From Cupriavidus sp. P-10 (GTDB lineage: Bacteria; Pseudomonadota; Gammaproteobacteria; Burkholderiales; Burkholderiaceae), in contig NZ_AP025170.1 in NCBI RefSeq assembly GCF_003402535.2, positions 1,364,001 to 1,428,000 of the forward strand: 64,000 nt of DNA. The letters run 5' to 3'. Positions 45,482 through 54,587 of the stretch are shown piece after piece. Both the position numbers and the translations under genes were made by a program. The notes beneath the pieces were generated by a model, which was not told the origin of the DNA, did no database searches, and saw only the letters and a program-made list of their open reading frames with translations. Within the stretch, counting starts at the first letter, position 1. The number at the start of each line of letters is the position of its first letter.

Positions 45482-47416
45482 ATGCTTGATTTCGTACGCA
45501 ACAACCGGCGCCTGATGCTCTTGCTGCTGCTGGTGCTTGTTTTCCCGTCGTTCGTGTTTTTCGGCGTGGAGAGCTACTCGCGCTTCATGGACAGCTCGCA
45601 CGATGCGGCCAAGGTCGATGGCCGGGCCATCAGCGTTCAGGAAGTCGACAACGTCGTCCGTGACCAGAGCGAGCGTGCGCGCCAGATCCTCGGTGCCAAT
45701 TACGATCCGCGCCAGTTCGAGGGCCCGGATGCCCGCAAGGCGGTACTGGACCAGCTGATCCTGCAGCGCGTGATGGCCAATACCGTGGCGCGCGAGCACC
45801 TGACCGTGTCGGATGCCAAGCTGCTCGAGGAAATCAGCAGCCTGCCGGCGATCGCCCAGCTGCCGCGCACGAAAGACGGCAAGATCGACGACAAGGCGTA
45901 CCTGCAGCTGCTGCAGTCGCAGGGCATGACGCCCGAGCAGTTCGACGCACGCATGCGCTTCGAACTGGCAACGCAGCAACTGGGCGCTTCGGTGGCCGCG
46001 ACGGCGTTCATGCCCAAGTCGCTGCTCGACCGCCTGATCGCCGTGCGTGACCAGCAGCGCGATGTGCAGGCGCTGGTGTTCAAGCCGGCCAGCTACACCG
46101 CCAAGGTGCAGCCCGATGCCGCCGCGCTGAAGGCCTACTATGACAGCCACCAGTCGGCCTTCTCGGTGCCGGAGCAGGCCAAGGTCGAGTACCTGGTGTT
46201 GTCGGGCGAGGCGCTTGCCGCCGCGCAGCCGGTCACGCCGGAAGAGTTGAAGTCCTACTACGAAAGCAATATCGCGCGCTTCCGTACCGATGAGCAGCGC
46301 CGCGCCAGCCATATCCTGATCGCCGCGCCGAAGGATGCGCCGGCTGCCGAACGCCAGGCTGGCAAGGACAAGGCCACCAGGCTGCTGGACGAGCTGCGCA
46401 AGCATCCCGGTACCTTTGCCGACGTGGCAAAGAAGCAGTCACAGGATCCGGGCTCGGCGGAGAAGGGCGGCGACCTCGGCTTCATGGGCCGCGGCGCGCT
46501 GGTCAAGCCGTTCGAGGACGCCATGTACGCGCTCAAGGATGGCCAGATCAGCGACGTGGTCGAGACCGACTACGGCTACCACATCATCAAGCTGACCGGC
46601 ATCAAGGCGTCGGAAACCAAGCCGCTGGAAGCCGTGCGTACCGAACTGGAAGCCGAGCTGCGCAAGCAGTTCGCCGACAAGAAGTTCGCCGAGCAGGCCG
46701 ACGCCTTCGGCAACACGGTGTACGAACAGGCTGACAGCCTGAAGCCGGCCGCCGACAAGTACAAGCTGACGATCCAGACCGCCGAGAACGTGACCCGCCA
46801 GCCGAATCCGGCCCTGGGCGCGCAGAACCCGCTCAACAACGAGAAACTGCTGAAGGCACTGTTCAGCGAAGAGTCGATCCAGAAGAAGCGCAATACCGAA
46901 GCCGTCCAGGTCGCGCCGAACACGCTGGTGGCTGCCCGTATCGTCGACTATCGCCCGGCCACCGTGCGCAAGTTCGAGGAAGTGGAAGCCAAGGTGCGTG
47001 AGGGCTATGTCGCCCAGCAGGCTGCGGAGCTGGCCCGCAAGGCTGGCGAGGCACGCGTCGAGGCGCTGAAGAAGGCCGACAGCGCCGATGGCTTCGGTGC
47101 GGTGCAGACCGTGTCGCGCGCCAAGATCGAGGGCGTGCCGCCGAAGGCGGTCGAGGCAGTGATGCGGGCCGATGCCACCAAGCTGCCCGCGGTGGTCGGT
47201 GTCGACCTGGGTGCCGACGGCTATGCCGTCTATCGCGTCACCAAGGTCAGCCAGCCGTCGCAAGCCAACCCGGCGCAGCGCCAGGCCGAAGCGCAGCAGC
47301 TGTCGCAGCTCGCTGGCCAGGCTGACCTGCAGGCCTTCTATGAAAGCCTGAAGGCGCGCTCCAAGGTCAAGCTGGTGACGCCGGCGGGCGGCACGCAGTC
47401 GCAGGGCGCCGAGTAA
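45482..47416 (+). CDS. ppiD: Periplasmic folding factor PpiD (SurA N-terminal and parvulin domains)
   Basis: 644 residues. One N-terminal membrane anchor (about 11-30, LMLLLLLVLVFPSFVFFGV) leaves the rest in the periplasm. A SurA-like N-domain with helix-rich IVSVQEVDNVVRDQ-type sequence precedes a parvulin-type domain (about 270-362) with RRASHILIAAP, KGGDLGFMGRG and YGYHIIKLTG. It helps fold outer-membrane and secreted proteins at the inner membrane. Position after lon and the tRNAs is the usual betaproteobacterial order. Confidence 0.93.
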   Translation: MLDFVRNNRRLMLLLLLVLVFPSFVFFGVESYSRFMDSSHDAAKVDGRAISVQEVDNVVRDQSERARQILGANYDPRQFEGPDARKAVLDQLILQRVMANTVAREHLTVSDAKLLEEISSLPAIAQLPRTKDGKIDDKAYLQLLQSQGMTPEQFDARMRFELATQQLGASVAATAFMPKSLLDRLIAVRDQQRDVQALVFKPASYTAKVQPDAAALKAYYDSHQSAFSVPEQAKVEYLVLSGEALAAAQPVTPEELKSYYESNIARFRTDEQRRASHILIAAPKDAPAAERQAGKDKATRLLDELRKHPGTFADVAKKQSQDPGSAEKGGDLGFMGRGALVKPFEDAMYALKDGQISDVVETDYGYHIIKLTGIKASETKPLEAVRTELEAELRKQFADKKFAEQADAFGNTVYEQADSLKPAADKYKLTIQTAENVTRQPNPALGAQNPLNNEKLLKALFSEESIQKKRNTEAVQVAPNTLVAARIVDYRPATVRKFEEVEAKVREGYVAQQAAELARKAGEARVEALKKADSADGFGAVQTVSRAKIEGVPPKAVEAVMRADATKLPAVVGVDLGADGYAVYRVTKVSQPSQANPAQRQAEAQQLSQLAGQADLQAFYESLKARSKVKLVTPAGGTQSQGAE

Positions 47417-47447
47417 GACTGTCACGCATCACGCGCACGCCGCAAGC

Positions 47448-47482
47448 AAAAAAACCCCTGCCATGGTGGCAGGGGTTTTTTG
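47448..47482. terminator. Bidirectional terminator between ppiD and tesA
   Basis: Perfect stem aaaacccctgcca (47451-47463) with tggcaggggtttt (47467-47479), loop tgg, flanked by an A-run on the left and a T-run on the right, so it can stop both convergent genes. Confidence 0.9.
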
Positions 47483-47508
47483 TTTTCGGAAGCTTCGTCG
47501 TCAGGCGT

Positions 47509-48186
47509 TTACTTTGCCGCGGTGCGCTTGAGCATCGGCTTGAGCTGCGGCCATACGGTGTCCAGCAGCGCGGATTGCGCCTCGGCGGTGGGGTGGATGC
47601 GGTCCGGCTGGAACCAATCCTGCCTGGCCATCACCTTGTCGAGGAAGAACGGCACCAACCGCACCTTGTATTCGCCGGCCAGTCTTGGATACAGCGAAAA
47701 GAACTTTTCGGTGTAGTCCTGGCCATAGTTGGGCGGGATGCGCATGCCGACCAGCAGCACCCCGGCGCCGGCCTTCTGCGCGCTGCTGACGATCTGGCGC
47801 AGATTGGCCTCGGTGGTCTGCAGCGGCAGGCCGCGCAGGGCGTCGTTGGCACCCAGTTCCACCACCACGATGGCCGGCTGGTGCCGCGACAACAGATCCG
47901 GCAAGCGGGTCTTGCCGCCGATGGTGGTCTCGCCGCTGATGCTGGCATTGACGACGTTATAATCGAAACGCTCTTGCTTGAGCCGGTCTTGCAGCAGCGT
48001 GACCCAGCCGGTGCCGCGCGTGATGCCGTATTCGGCGGACAGGCTGTCGCCCAGTACCAGCAGCGCAGGCGCTGCGGCCTGTGCTGGCTGCATCCCGCCG
48101 AACATCGTCAGCGCCATCGTGGCTGCAAGCATCAGCCTGCGCCTTTTGCCCCGGATCACTCGGATCACTCGGATCACTTTATCCAT
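47509..48186 (-). CDS. tesA: Multifunctional SGNH esterase / acyl-CoA thioesterase I
   Basis: 225 residues if started at 48186. The catalytic serine is Ser48 in LVLGDSLSAEYG; the oxyanion GANDA block and the DRIHPTAEAQ His/Asp block complete the SGNH set. A signal peptide with a basic n-region (GKRRR) and a hydrophobic core MLAATMALTMFGG suggests periplasmic location. The n-region includes VIRVIRVIRG, encoded by a triplicate 9-bp repeat; an alternative start at 48132 would skip it but lose the basic n-region. Start codon overlaps that of the divergent ABC gene. Confidence 0.9.
   Translation of the reverse strand: MDKVIRVIRVIRGKRRRLMLAATMALTMFGGMQPAQAAAPALLVLGDSLSAEYGITRGTGWVTLLQDRLKQERFDYNVVNASISGETTIGGKTRLPDLLSRHQPAIVVVELGANDALRGLPLQTTEANLRQIVSSAQKAGAGVLLVGMRIPPNYGQDYTEKFFSLYPRLAGEYKVRLVPFFLDKVMARQDWFQPDRIHPTAEAQSALLDTVWPQLKPMLKRTAAK
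48152..48178. repeat. Three perfect 9-bp tandem repeats at the tesA/ABC divergent start
   Basis: cggatcact occurs three times in direct tandem at 48152, 48161 and 48170, a few bases from the overlapping start codons. On the minus strand they encode repeated Val-Ile-Arg in the TesA n-region. Confidence 0.95.
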
Positions 48187-48883
48187 GTCCTCTTCCATTC
48201 TTGCCGTCGAGTCTCTTGGAAAGACCGTAGCCGACACGACAGGTTCGCTGACGATTTTGCACGACGTGTCCTTTTCCGTCACGCCGGGCGAAACGCTGGC
48301 CATCGTGGGCGCGTCCGGCTCGGGGAAGTCTACGCTGCTGGGGCTGCTGGCCGGGCTGGACCTGCCCAGCGCGGGCACGGTGCGCCTGCACGGCCAGGAC
48401 CTGTATGCACTGGACGAGGACCAGCGCGCAGCGCTGCGGGGTCGGCATGTTGGCTTTGTGTTCCAGTCATTCCAGCTGGTGGGGCACCTGACAGCGCTTG
48501 AAAACGTGATGCTGCCGCTGGAACTGCGCGGCGAAACGTCGCAGGTACGCGAGCGCGCGGTGGACATGCTGCAGCGCGTCGGCCTCGGCGCGCGGCTGAA
48601 CCACTACCCGCGCACGCTGTCGGGTGGCGAGCAGCAGCGCGTGGCGCTGGCACGCGCGTTCGTCGCGAGTCCCGACATCCTGTTTGCCGACGAGCCGACC
48701 GGCAGCCTCGATACGGCCACCGGCGAAGCAGTGATCGCGCTGATGTTCGCGCTCAACCGCGACGCAGGCTCGACGCTGGTGCTGGTGACGCATGACCGCT
48801 CGGTGGCGGCACGCTGCGGGCGCATCCTGACCATCGACGCCGGGCGCGTGGCCAGCGACGAATGGATGGGCGCCGAGGTCTGA
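48185..48883 (+). CDS. ybbA: ABC transporter ATPase, YbbA-like
   Basis: 232 residues. Walker A GASGSGKST, signature LSGGEQQRVALARAF and Walker B ILFADEPTGSLDT are complete, typical of the LolD/YbbA/MacB-type exporters that pair with an FtsX-like permease. The gene is divergent from tesA, as in Escherichia coli, but no permease gene follows: pgi comes next on the other strand. Thus it is an orphan ATPase here or its partner is elsewhere. Start ATG 48185 overlaps the tesA start codon (opposite strand). Confidence 0.88.
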   Translation: MSSSILAVESLGKTVADTTGSLTILHDVSFSVTPGETLAIVGASGSGKSTLLGLLAGLDLPSAGTVRLHGQDLYALDEDQRAALRGRHVGFVFQSFQLVGHLTALENVMLPLELRGETSQVRERAVDMLQRVGLGARLNHYPRTLSGGEQQRVALARAFVASPDILFADEPTGSLDTATGEAVIALMFALNRDAGSTLVLVTHDRSVAARCGRILTIDAGRVASDEWMGAEV

Positions 48884-48887
48884 TGCC

Positions 48888-50531
48888 TTAGCTGGCAGCG
48901 CCCGCTTTCAGGACTGCGCGGGCGCGCTCGATCAGCGCCGCGGTCGAGGCGTCGTGCTGGCCAGTGCCGGCGCCGGTGAGCTCGGCTTCGATCGGCCGGG
49001 CCAGGATCTTGCCCAGCTCCACACCCCACTGGTCGAACGAATTGATCTTCCACACCACGCCCTGCACGAAAGTGCGGTGCTCATAGAGCGCGATCAGCGC
49101 GCCCAGCACGTGCGGCGTCAGGTCCTCCATCAGCAAGGTATTGCTGGGGCGGTTGCCGTCGAACACCATATGCGCGATGCGCACTTCGTCGGTCAGGCCG
49201 GCGGCGCGCAGTTCGTCGGCGCTGCGGCCGCGCATCAGTGCCTCGGCCTGCGCAAAGCAGTTGGCGAGCAGCTTGGCGTGATGGCCCGGCAGCCGGCGCG
49301 GCGGCACCAGCGGCGCGACAAAATCCACCGGTACCACCTGAGAGCCCTGGTGGATCTGCTGGAAGTAGGCATGCTGCCCGTTGGTGCCGGCCGTGCCCCA
49401 TACCACCGGCGAGGTATGGGTGCGCACGCGCTGGCCGTCGAGCTGTACCGACTTGCCGTTGCTCTCCATCTCCAGCTGCTGCAGGAATGCGGGGAACAGT
49501 TCTAGCGACGTGGAGTAGGGCGCCATGCAGCTGGTCGGCAGGTGCCAGAAATTGCGGTACCAGATGCCCAGCATGCCGAGGATCACTGGCATGTTGCGTT
49601 CCAGCGGCGCTGTGCGGAAGTGTTCGTCCATGGCGTGGCCGCCGGCGAGCAGGTCGGCAAAGGCGTTGAAGCCTACCGCCAGCGTGATCGACAGGCCGAC
49701 TGACGACCACAGCGAGAAGCGTCCGCCGATCCAGTCCCAGAACTCGAACATGTTGGCGGGATCGATGCCGAACTCGCGCACGGCGTCGGTATTGGTCGAG
49801 ACCGCGACGAAATGCTTGGCCAGGTCACTCTCGGCTACCCCGTTGGCGATAAACCAGGCACGCGCGCTGCGCGCATTGGCCATGGTTTCCAGCGTAGTGA
49901 AGGTCTTCGAGCAGACGATCACCAGCGTGCGCTGTGGATCGAGGCGCACCAGCGTCTCGGCGAGGTCGGTGCCGTCGACATTGGAGACGAAGTGCATGCG
50001 CGGACCGGACTGGCCGTCGGCGTCGGACAGGTGCGACAGCGCGCGGCAGACCATGCGCGGCCCCAGGTCGGAGCCGCCGATGCCGATATTGATGACGTCG
50101 GTGATGCGTTCGCCCGTGGCACCTTTCCAAACGCCGCTGCGTACGCGTTCGGAGAAGTCGCGCATGCGCACCAGCACCTGCTGGATTGCCGGCATGACGC
50201 GCTCGCCGTCGACCTTGTAGCCATCACCGGCCGTGGCGCGCAGCGCAACATGCAGAGCCGCGCGATCCTCGGTGGTGTTGATATGCTCGCCGGCGAACAT
50301 GGCGTCTCGGCGGCGCGGCACGCCAGACTCGGCCGCCAGTTGCACCAGCAGCCGCATGGTCTCGGGCGTGATGCGGTTCTTCGAATAGTCGAGATAGAGG
50401 CCGGCGGCTTCCAGCGAGAACTGCGAGACGCGTTGCGCGCCCTCGGCATCGAACCACTCGCGCATCTGTGCATCGCGAATCGTGTCATGGTGCCGAAGCA
50501 GGGCGTTCCAGGCGTGAAGGTCAGTGGGCAT
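48888..50531 (-). CDS. pgi: Glucose-6-phosphate isomerase
   Basis: 547 residues, the family length. Signatures are visible: VINIGIGGSDLGPRMV, FVSNVDGTDLAETL, SKTFTTLET and the C-terminal FDQWGVELGK (PGI signature). Interconverts glucose-6-phosphate and fructose-6-phosphate. Convergent with the ABC ATPase gene, 4 bases apart. Confidence 0.97.
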   Translation of the reverse strand: MPTDLHAWNALLRHHDTIRDAQMREWFDAEGAQRVSQFSLEAAGLYLDYSKNRITPETMRLLVQLAAESGVPRRRDAMFAGEHINTTEDRAALHVALRATAGDGYKVDGERVMPAIQQVLVRMRDFSERVRSGVWKGATGERITDVINIGIGGSDLGPRMVCRALSHLSDADGQSGPRMHFVSNVDGTDLAETLVRLDPQRTLVIVCSKTFTTLETMANARSARAWFIANGVAESDLAKHFVAVSTNTDAVREFGIDPANMFEFWDWIGGRFSLWSSVGLSITLAVGFNAFADLLAGGHAMDEHFRTAPLERNMPVILGMLGIWYRNFWHLPTSCMAPYSTSLELFPAFLQQLEMESNGKSVQLDGQRVRTHTSPVVWGTAGTNGQHAYFQQIHQGSQVVPVDFVAPLVPPRRLPGHHAKLLANCFAQAEALMRGRSADELRAAGLTDEVRIAHMVFDGNRPSNTLLMEDLTPHVLGALIALYEHRTFVQGVVWKINSFDQWGVELGKILARPIEAELTGAGTGQHDASTAALIERARAVLKAGAAS

Positions 50532-50664
50532 GCAGGACTAGTCAGGTTGCAGGGGGCGAGCCGCGTCGCAGACGGAAAGTATAGCGTCAGCGATGTGGCT
50601 TTCCGGGCAGGCTGCCACGGCATATCGTTACCACTTGAAACATAGCAGGCACCGTGCCTGCCAG

Positions 50665-51627
50665 CTATCGGACGTTGTCCGACGGGCGCGTCGCGCGCAG
50701 ACGCGCCGCCACCGCGCGTAATGCCGGCTCGCCGCCGGCGACGCACAGTCCACCCAGGCAGATGACGCCGATACCGGCCGCCGTGGTCCAGTCAGGCAAT
50801 TGCCCGAAAGCCAGATAGCCGATCGCCGTGGCCGAGAGGATCTGCAGGTACAGGAAAGGGCTCAGGAACGAGGCATCTGCATGCTGGAAGGCACGGATGA
50901 CGAAATAGTGGCCCAGCGCCCCCGTGATGCCCGCCGACAGCAGCAGCGCACATTGCATCGGCGTAGGCCAGGCAGGGAACCAGAAGAAGGGCACGATCAG
51001 CGTGGTCAGGCACGCGCCGGTCACGCCGCTCTGGATCAGCGTGGTCATGGGCGTGTCGTGCGCGGCAATGCGGCGTGTCAGCATCTGCAGCAGTGCGAAC
51101 ACCAGCGCCGACACCAGTCCCAGCCCGACGCCGAGGGGACTTAGCTGTCCGCCTGGCCGCACCACCACCAGCATGCCGGCAAAGCCGACGATCACGCCGG
51201 TCCAGCGCATCCAGCGCGCGTGCCGCCCGGGGCGCTCGCCCAGCAGCCACGGCGACAGTGCTACCACGAACAGCGGTGCGCAGAAATTCAGCGCCGTGGC
51301 CTGCGCCAGCGGCATCAGCATCAGCACGCTGAAGAACACCAGCGTCGACACCAGCATCAGGCCGCCGCGCAGCCACTGCAGGCCGGGCTTTGCCGGACGC
51401 CAGTGGCGCCGCCAGCCGGACGGCCCCAGCAGCAGGAAGATCGCGGCCACATGGCCGACATAGCGCACCCACGCCACCGCGACCAGCGGCAGGCCCTGCT
51501 GCGTCAGCGTCTTGCTGGTGGCGTCGAGCAGGCTCAGCACCCATTGGCCGATCACCAGCAGGGCGATGCCGGCCAGCAGCTGGCGGCGGTCGGATGGGTC
51601 ACGCAGCAAGGCCGCGCCAGCCGTCAT
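50665..51627 (-). CDS. DMT-superfamily (EamA) transporter
   Basis: 320 residues with about ten membrane segments in two EamA repeats (about 25-150 and 170-300). Motifs such as ATALNFCAPLFVVALSPWLLGERP are typical of drug/metabolite exporters. Substrate unknown. Its ATG overlaps the stop codon of nnr (ATGA), so the two genes are translationally coupled and form one operon. Confidence 0.88.
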   Translation of the reverse strand: MTAGAALLRDPSDRRQLLAGIALLVIGQWVLSLLDATSKTLTQQGLPLVAVAWVRYVGHVAAIFLLLGPSGWRRHWRPAKPGLQWLRGGLMLVSTLVFFSVLMLMPLAQATALNFCAPLFVVALSPWLLGERPGRHARWMRWTGVIVGFAGMLVVVRPGGQLSPLGVGLGLVSALVFALLQMLTRRIAAHDTPMTTLIQSGVTGACLTTLIVPFFWFPAWPTPMQCALLLSAGITGALGHYFVIRAFQHADASFLSPFLYLQILSATAIGYLAFGQLPDWTTAAGIGVICLGGLCVAGGEPALRAVAARLRATRPSDNVR

Positions 51628-53231
51628 GCGGCGCTTTCCGCGAGCAAGCGGTTGAACACGGCGCGGGCGGGCAGATACAGTTCGCTGGCGGACACGCCTG
51701 CCGGTCCGGTGCCTTGCGCGACGAGGTCGTCCGCCGCCTGGCCGTGGATCCATACCGCCGCCTGCGCTGCCGCCAGCGGTGGCATGCCTTGCGCCAGCAG
51801 TGCGCCGATCATGCCGGCCAGTACGTCTCCGGTGCCGGCGCTGGCCAGCGCCGCGTTGCCTGTCGGGTTCAGCGTGCCGGGACCGCCGTCCGGTGCCGCG
51901 ATGACCGATCCCGAGCCCTTGAGCACGACCACTGACTGCCATTGCGTAGCCAGCGCGGTGGCCGCCGCGATGCGGTCGCGCTGCACGTCTGCCACCGAGG
52001 TGCCCATCAGGCGCGCCGCTTCAAGCGGATGCGGCGTCATCACGCAGGGCGCCCGGGCGGCCGCCAGCGCGCCGGCGAGGGCAGGATCGGACGCGAGCAG
52101 GTTGAGCGCATCGGCGTCCAGCACCGTCGGCACCGGGGCCGCGGCGAGGCCCTGCAGCAGCCGCGCGAAGTGCCGCTGCGCCGTGGCATCAGTGCCAAGG
52201 CCCGGCCCGATTACCAGTGCCGACATCGCGCCGGGCGCCAGGCCGTCCAGCGCATGCAGCATCAGTTCCGGATGCATGGGGTCGAGCAGCGGCGCCGGCT
52301 GCGCGAGAAAGCCGATATGGACCTTGCCCGTGCCCAGGAACTGCGCAGCCCGGGCACCAAGCAGGGGCGCGCCGGTCATGCCATGGTTGCCGCCAATCAC
52401 CGCCAGCGAGCCATGCGTGCCCTTGTTGCTGGCATGGCTGCGGCGGGGCAGTGCCGCGCCGAACAATGCAGGGCCGTTGACCCGTGCGCCTGGCGGTTCC
52501 GGCGGCGGATATTCGAGGCCGATCGGCGCGATGTCGACGGCGCCGGCGCAGTCGCGGCCATCCAGCGTCAGCAGGCCGGGCTTGGCGGCAATGAAGGTCA
52601 GCGTGCGACGGGCGCGGACCGCCGGCGCGCCCGCGCCGGTGTCGGCGAACAGCCCGCTGGGAATGTCGAGGGCGTAGACCGGCAGCCCGCTGCGGTTGAT
52701 CTGTTCGATCCACCAGGCCATGCCGCCGCTGGCGGCGCGGTTCAGGCCGATGCCGAGCAGGCCGTCGACGATGGCGGCGGTTTGCGGCGGCCAGTCCGGT
52801 GCGGGATCCGCCGTCGATGCCGGCATCGCCCCAACTTCCCGTATCGGCACGCCTGCCACCTGCGCCTGCTGCCATGCGATCGCCGCGTCGGCCGGCAGCC
52901 GGGTCGGATCCGCAGTGATCCATACCTGTACCGTGTGGCCCGCGCCGTGCAGCAGGGTTGCCGCCACCAACGCGTCGCCACCGTTGTTGCCCGGGCCCGC
53001 CAGGAACAACAGCGGACCGGCCGGCGCATGCCGCGCCAGCCAGCCAGCGGCGGCGTCGCCGGCCCGCGACATCAGCGTGAACGAAGGCAGTCGTACAAAC
53101 GCGGCGTTCTCGATGCGGCGGATGGTGGCGACGTCGTACAGCGGAACAGGCAACGGCGAGGCGGCGTCGAGCGCGAACCAGTCGTTGTCCTGGTCTGGCG
53201 GCGCGGCGGTGGATGCGGCAGGGTGGCTCAT
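51624..53231 (-). CDS. nnr: Bifunctional NAD(P)H-hydrate repair enzyme (epimerase and dehydratase)
   Basis: 535 residues. N-terminal epimerase domain (about 30-240) with FLAGPGNNGGDALVAA; C-terminal ADP-dependent dehydratase (about 255-520) with LVIGPGLGTD, HPLEAARL and AGTGDVLAGMIGALLAQG. It repairs hydrated NADH and NADPH. It starts 6 bases after dadA ends on the same strand, so could be cotranscribed with dadA. Confidence 0.93.
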   Translation of the reverse strand: MSHPAASTAAPPDQDNDWFALDAASPLPVPLYDVATIRRIENAAFVRLPSFTLMSRAGDAAAGWLARHAPAGPLLFLAGPGNNGGDALVAATLLHGAGHTVQVWITADPTRLPADAAIAWQQAQVAGVPIREVGAMPASTADPAPDWPPQTAAIVDGLLGIGLNRAASGGMAWWIEQINRSGLPVYALDIPSGLFADTGAGAPAVRARRTLTFIAAKPGLLTLDGRDCAGAVDIAPIGLEYPPPEPPGARVNGPALFGAALPRRSHASNKGTHGSLAVIGGNHGMTGAPLLGARAAQFLGTGKVHIGFLAQPAPLLDPMHPELMLHALDGLAPGAMSALVIGPGLGTDATAQRHFARLLQGLAAAPVPTVLDADALNLLASDPALAGALAAARAPCVMTPHPLEAARLMGTSVADVQRDRIAAATALATQWQSVVVLKGSGSVIAAPDGGPGTLNPTGNAALASAGTGDVLAGMIGALLAQGMPPLAAAQAAVWIHGQAADDLVAQGTGPAGVSASELYLPARAVFNRLLAESAA

Positions 53232-53237
53232 GGGTGG

Positions 53238-54533
53238 CTATCGGGCGGGGCCAAGGCCATAGCGGTCCGGCAGCAGGCCCTCCATGTCGATGTCGGGCCC
53301 GCATGCCGCGCCGGCGCTGGCGGCGATCTGGTCAGCCGCAATCTTGCCTGATCCGCAGCTCATCGCCCAGCCCGTCGAACCATGGCCGAGGTTAAGGAAC
53401 AGGCCAGGCACGGCAGTGGGGCCGATCAGCGGTGGACCGTCCGGCAGCATCGGGCGCGCGCCGGCCCATTGCGTGGCCTCCTGGTAATTGCCCGCCACCG
53501 GGAACCAGTCGCGCGCCACCTTGATCAGCGTGCGCAGCGCGGCGGGGCGCAGGTCGAGCCGGCGCGAACCCAGCTCGGCCGTGCCGGCGACGCGCATGCG
53601 GTTGCCCAGCCGCGTGATCGCGATCTTGTGCGACTCGTCCATCAGCGCGCCCAGAGGCGCCTGCAGTTCGTCGCGCACCAGCAGCGTGACCGAGTATCCC
53701 TTGACCGGATACAGCGGCACGTGCAGGCCCAGCGGCTGTAGCAGCGGGGCGCTGTCGACGCCAGCGGCGACCAGCACGCGGTCCGCGGCCATTGCCGGCG
53801 CGCTGCCACCGCTGGCGTGCGCAAGTTCGACCTGGAGCCTGCCGCCCTGGTCCGCCCGGATGCGCGCCACCTGTGTCTCGAAGCGGAACGCGACGCCTGC
53901 CGCCTCGGCATGCCGGTGCAGAGCGCGCACGAACATCGGGCAGTTGCCGGACTCATCCTCGGGCAGGTGCAGGCCGCCGGCCAAGGGCGTATCGGCGGCC
54001 AGGCCCGGTTCAATGCGCCGGCATTCCTGCGCGCTGACCAGCTGGTGCGGGACGTTGTTCTCGCGCAGCAGCGCCACGGCGGGGCCGGCCAGGTCCAGGT
54101 CGCGCGCGGCACGGAACAACTGCAGGTATCCCTGCGACTGCTCGTAGTCGATCTCCAGTTCGCCGCGCAGCCGGTGCAGGCACTCGCGGCTGTAGAACGC
54201 CAGCCGCTGCATCCGCAGCTTGTTGGCGCGATAGCGTTCCAGCTTGCATTCGCCCAGCCAGCGCGCGATCCAGCGCCACATCGCCGGGTCCGCCGATGGG
54301 CGGAACACCACCGGCGCCTCGCGCGCGAACAGCGTGCGCAACACCTTGCCCGGCATGCCCGGCGCCGCCCACGGCGTGACATAGCCCGGCGCGATCATGC
54401 CGGCATTGCCGAAGCTGGTCTCCTGCGCGGGCGCGCCGCGCCGTTCCAGAACGGTGACGTCGAAACCGGCCTGGCGCAGGTACCACGCGGAACTGACGCC
54501 GATCACGCCGGCGCCGATGACGATCACGTGCAT
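53238..54533 (-). CDS. dadA: D-amino-acid dehydrogenase
   Basis: 431 residues. The FAD-binding motif VIGAGVIGVSSAWYLRQAGFDVTVLERR opens the protein, and ETSFGNAGMIAPGYVTPWAAPGMP and the C-terminal LNLGHGSTGWAMSCGSGKI are DadA signatures. It oxidises D-amino acids to keto acids and ammonia, feeding electrons to the respiratory chain. The start at 54533 is chosen because the FAD motif follows at once and a GGAGG lies about 11 bases upstream. Downstream of a TRAP transporter on the same strand. Confidence 0.9.
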   Translation of the reverse strand: MHVIVIGAGVIGVSSAWYLRQAGFDVTVLERRGAPAQETSFGNAGMIAPGYVTPWAAPGMPGKVLRTLFAREAPVVFRPSADPAMWRWIARWLGECKLERYRANKLRMQRLAFYSRECLHRLRGELEIDYEQSQGYLQLFRAARDLDLAGPAVALLRENNVPHQLVSAQECRRIEPGLAADTPLAGGLHLPEDESGNCPMFVRALHRHAEAAGVAFRFETQVARIRADQGGRLQVELAHASGGSAPAMAADRVLVAAGVDSAPLLQPLGLHVPLYPVKGYSVTLLVRDELQAPLGALMDESHKIAITRLGNRMRVAGTAELGSRRLDLRPAALRTLIKVARDWFPVAGNYQEATQWAGARPMLPDGPPLIGPTAVPGLFLNLGHGSTGWAMSCGSGKIAADQIAASAGAACGPDIDMEGLLPDRYGLGPAR

Positions 54534-54587
54534 GCCGTTCGCAGCCTCCGCGCAGTGCATCGGAACCGAAGCGGCGCCCGGGGCATG

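Noticed and set aside
50665..51942. Longer start for the DMT permease at 51942
   Set aside because: The extension lies within nnr coding sequence and has no membrane segment; the ATG overlapping the nnr stop (51627) fits better.
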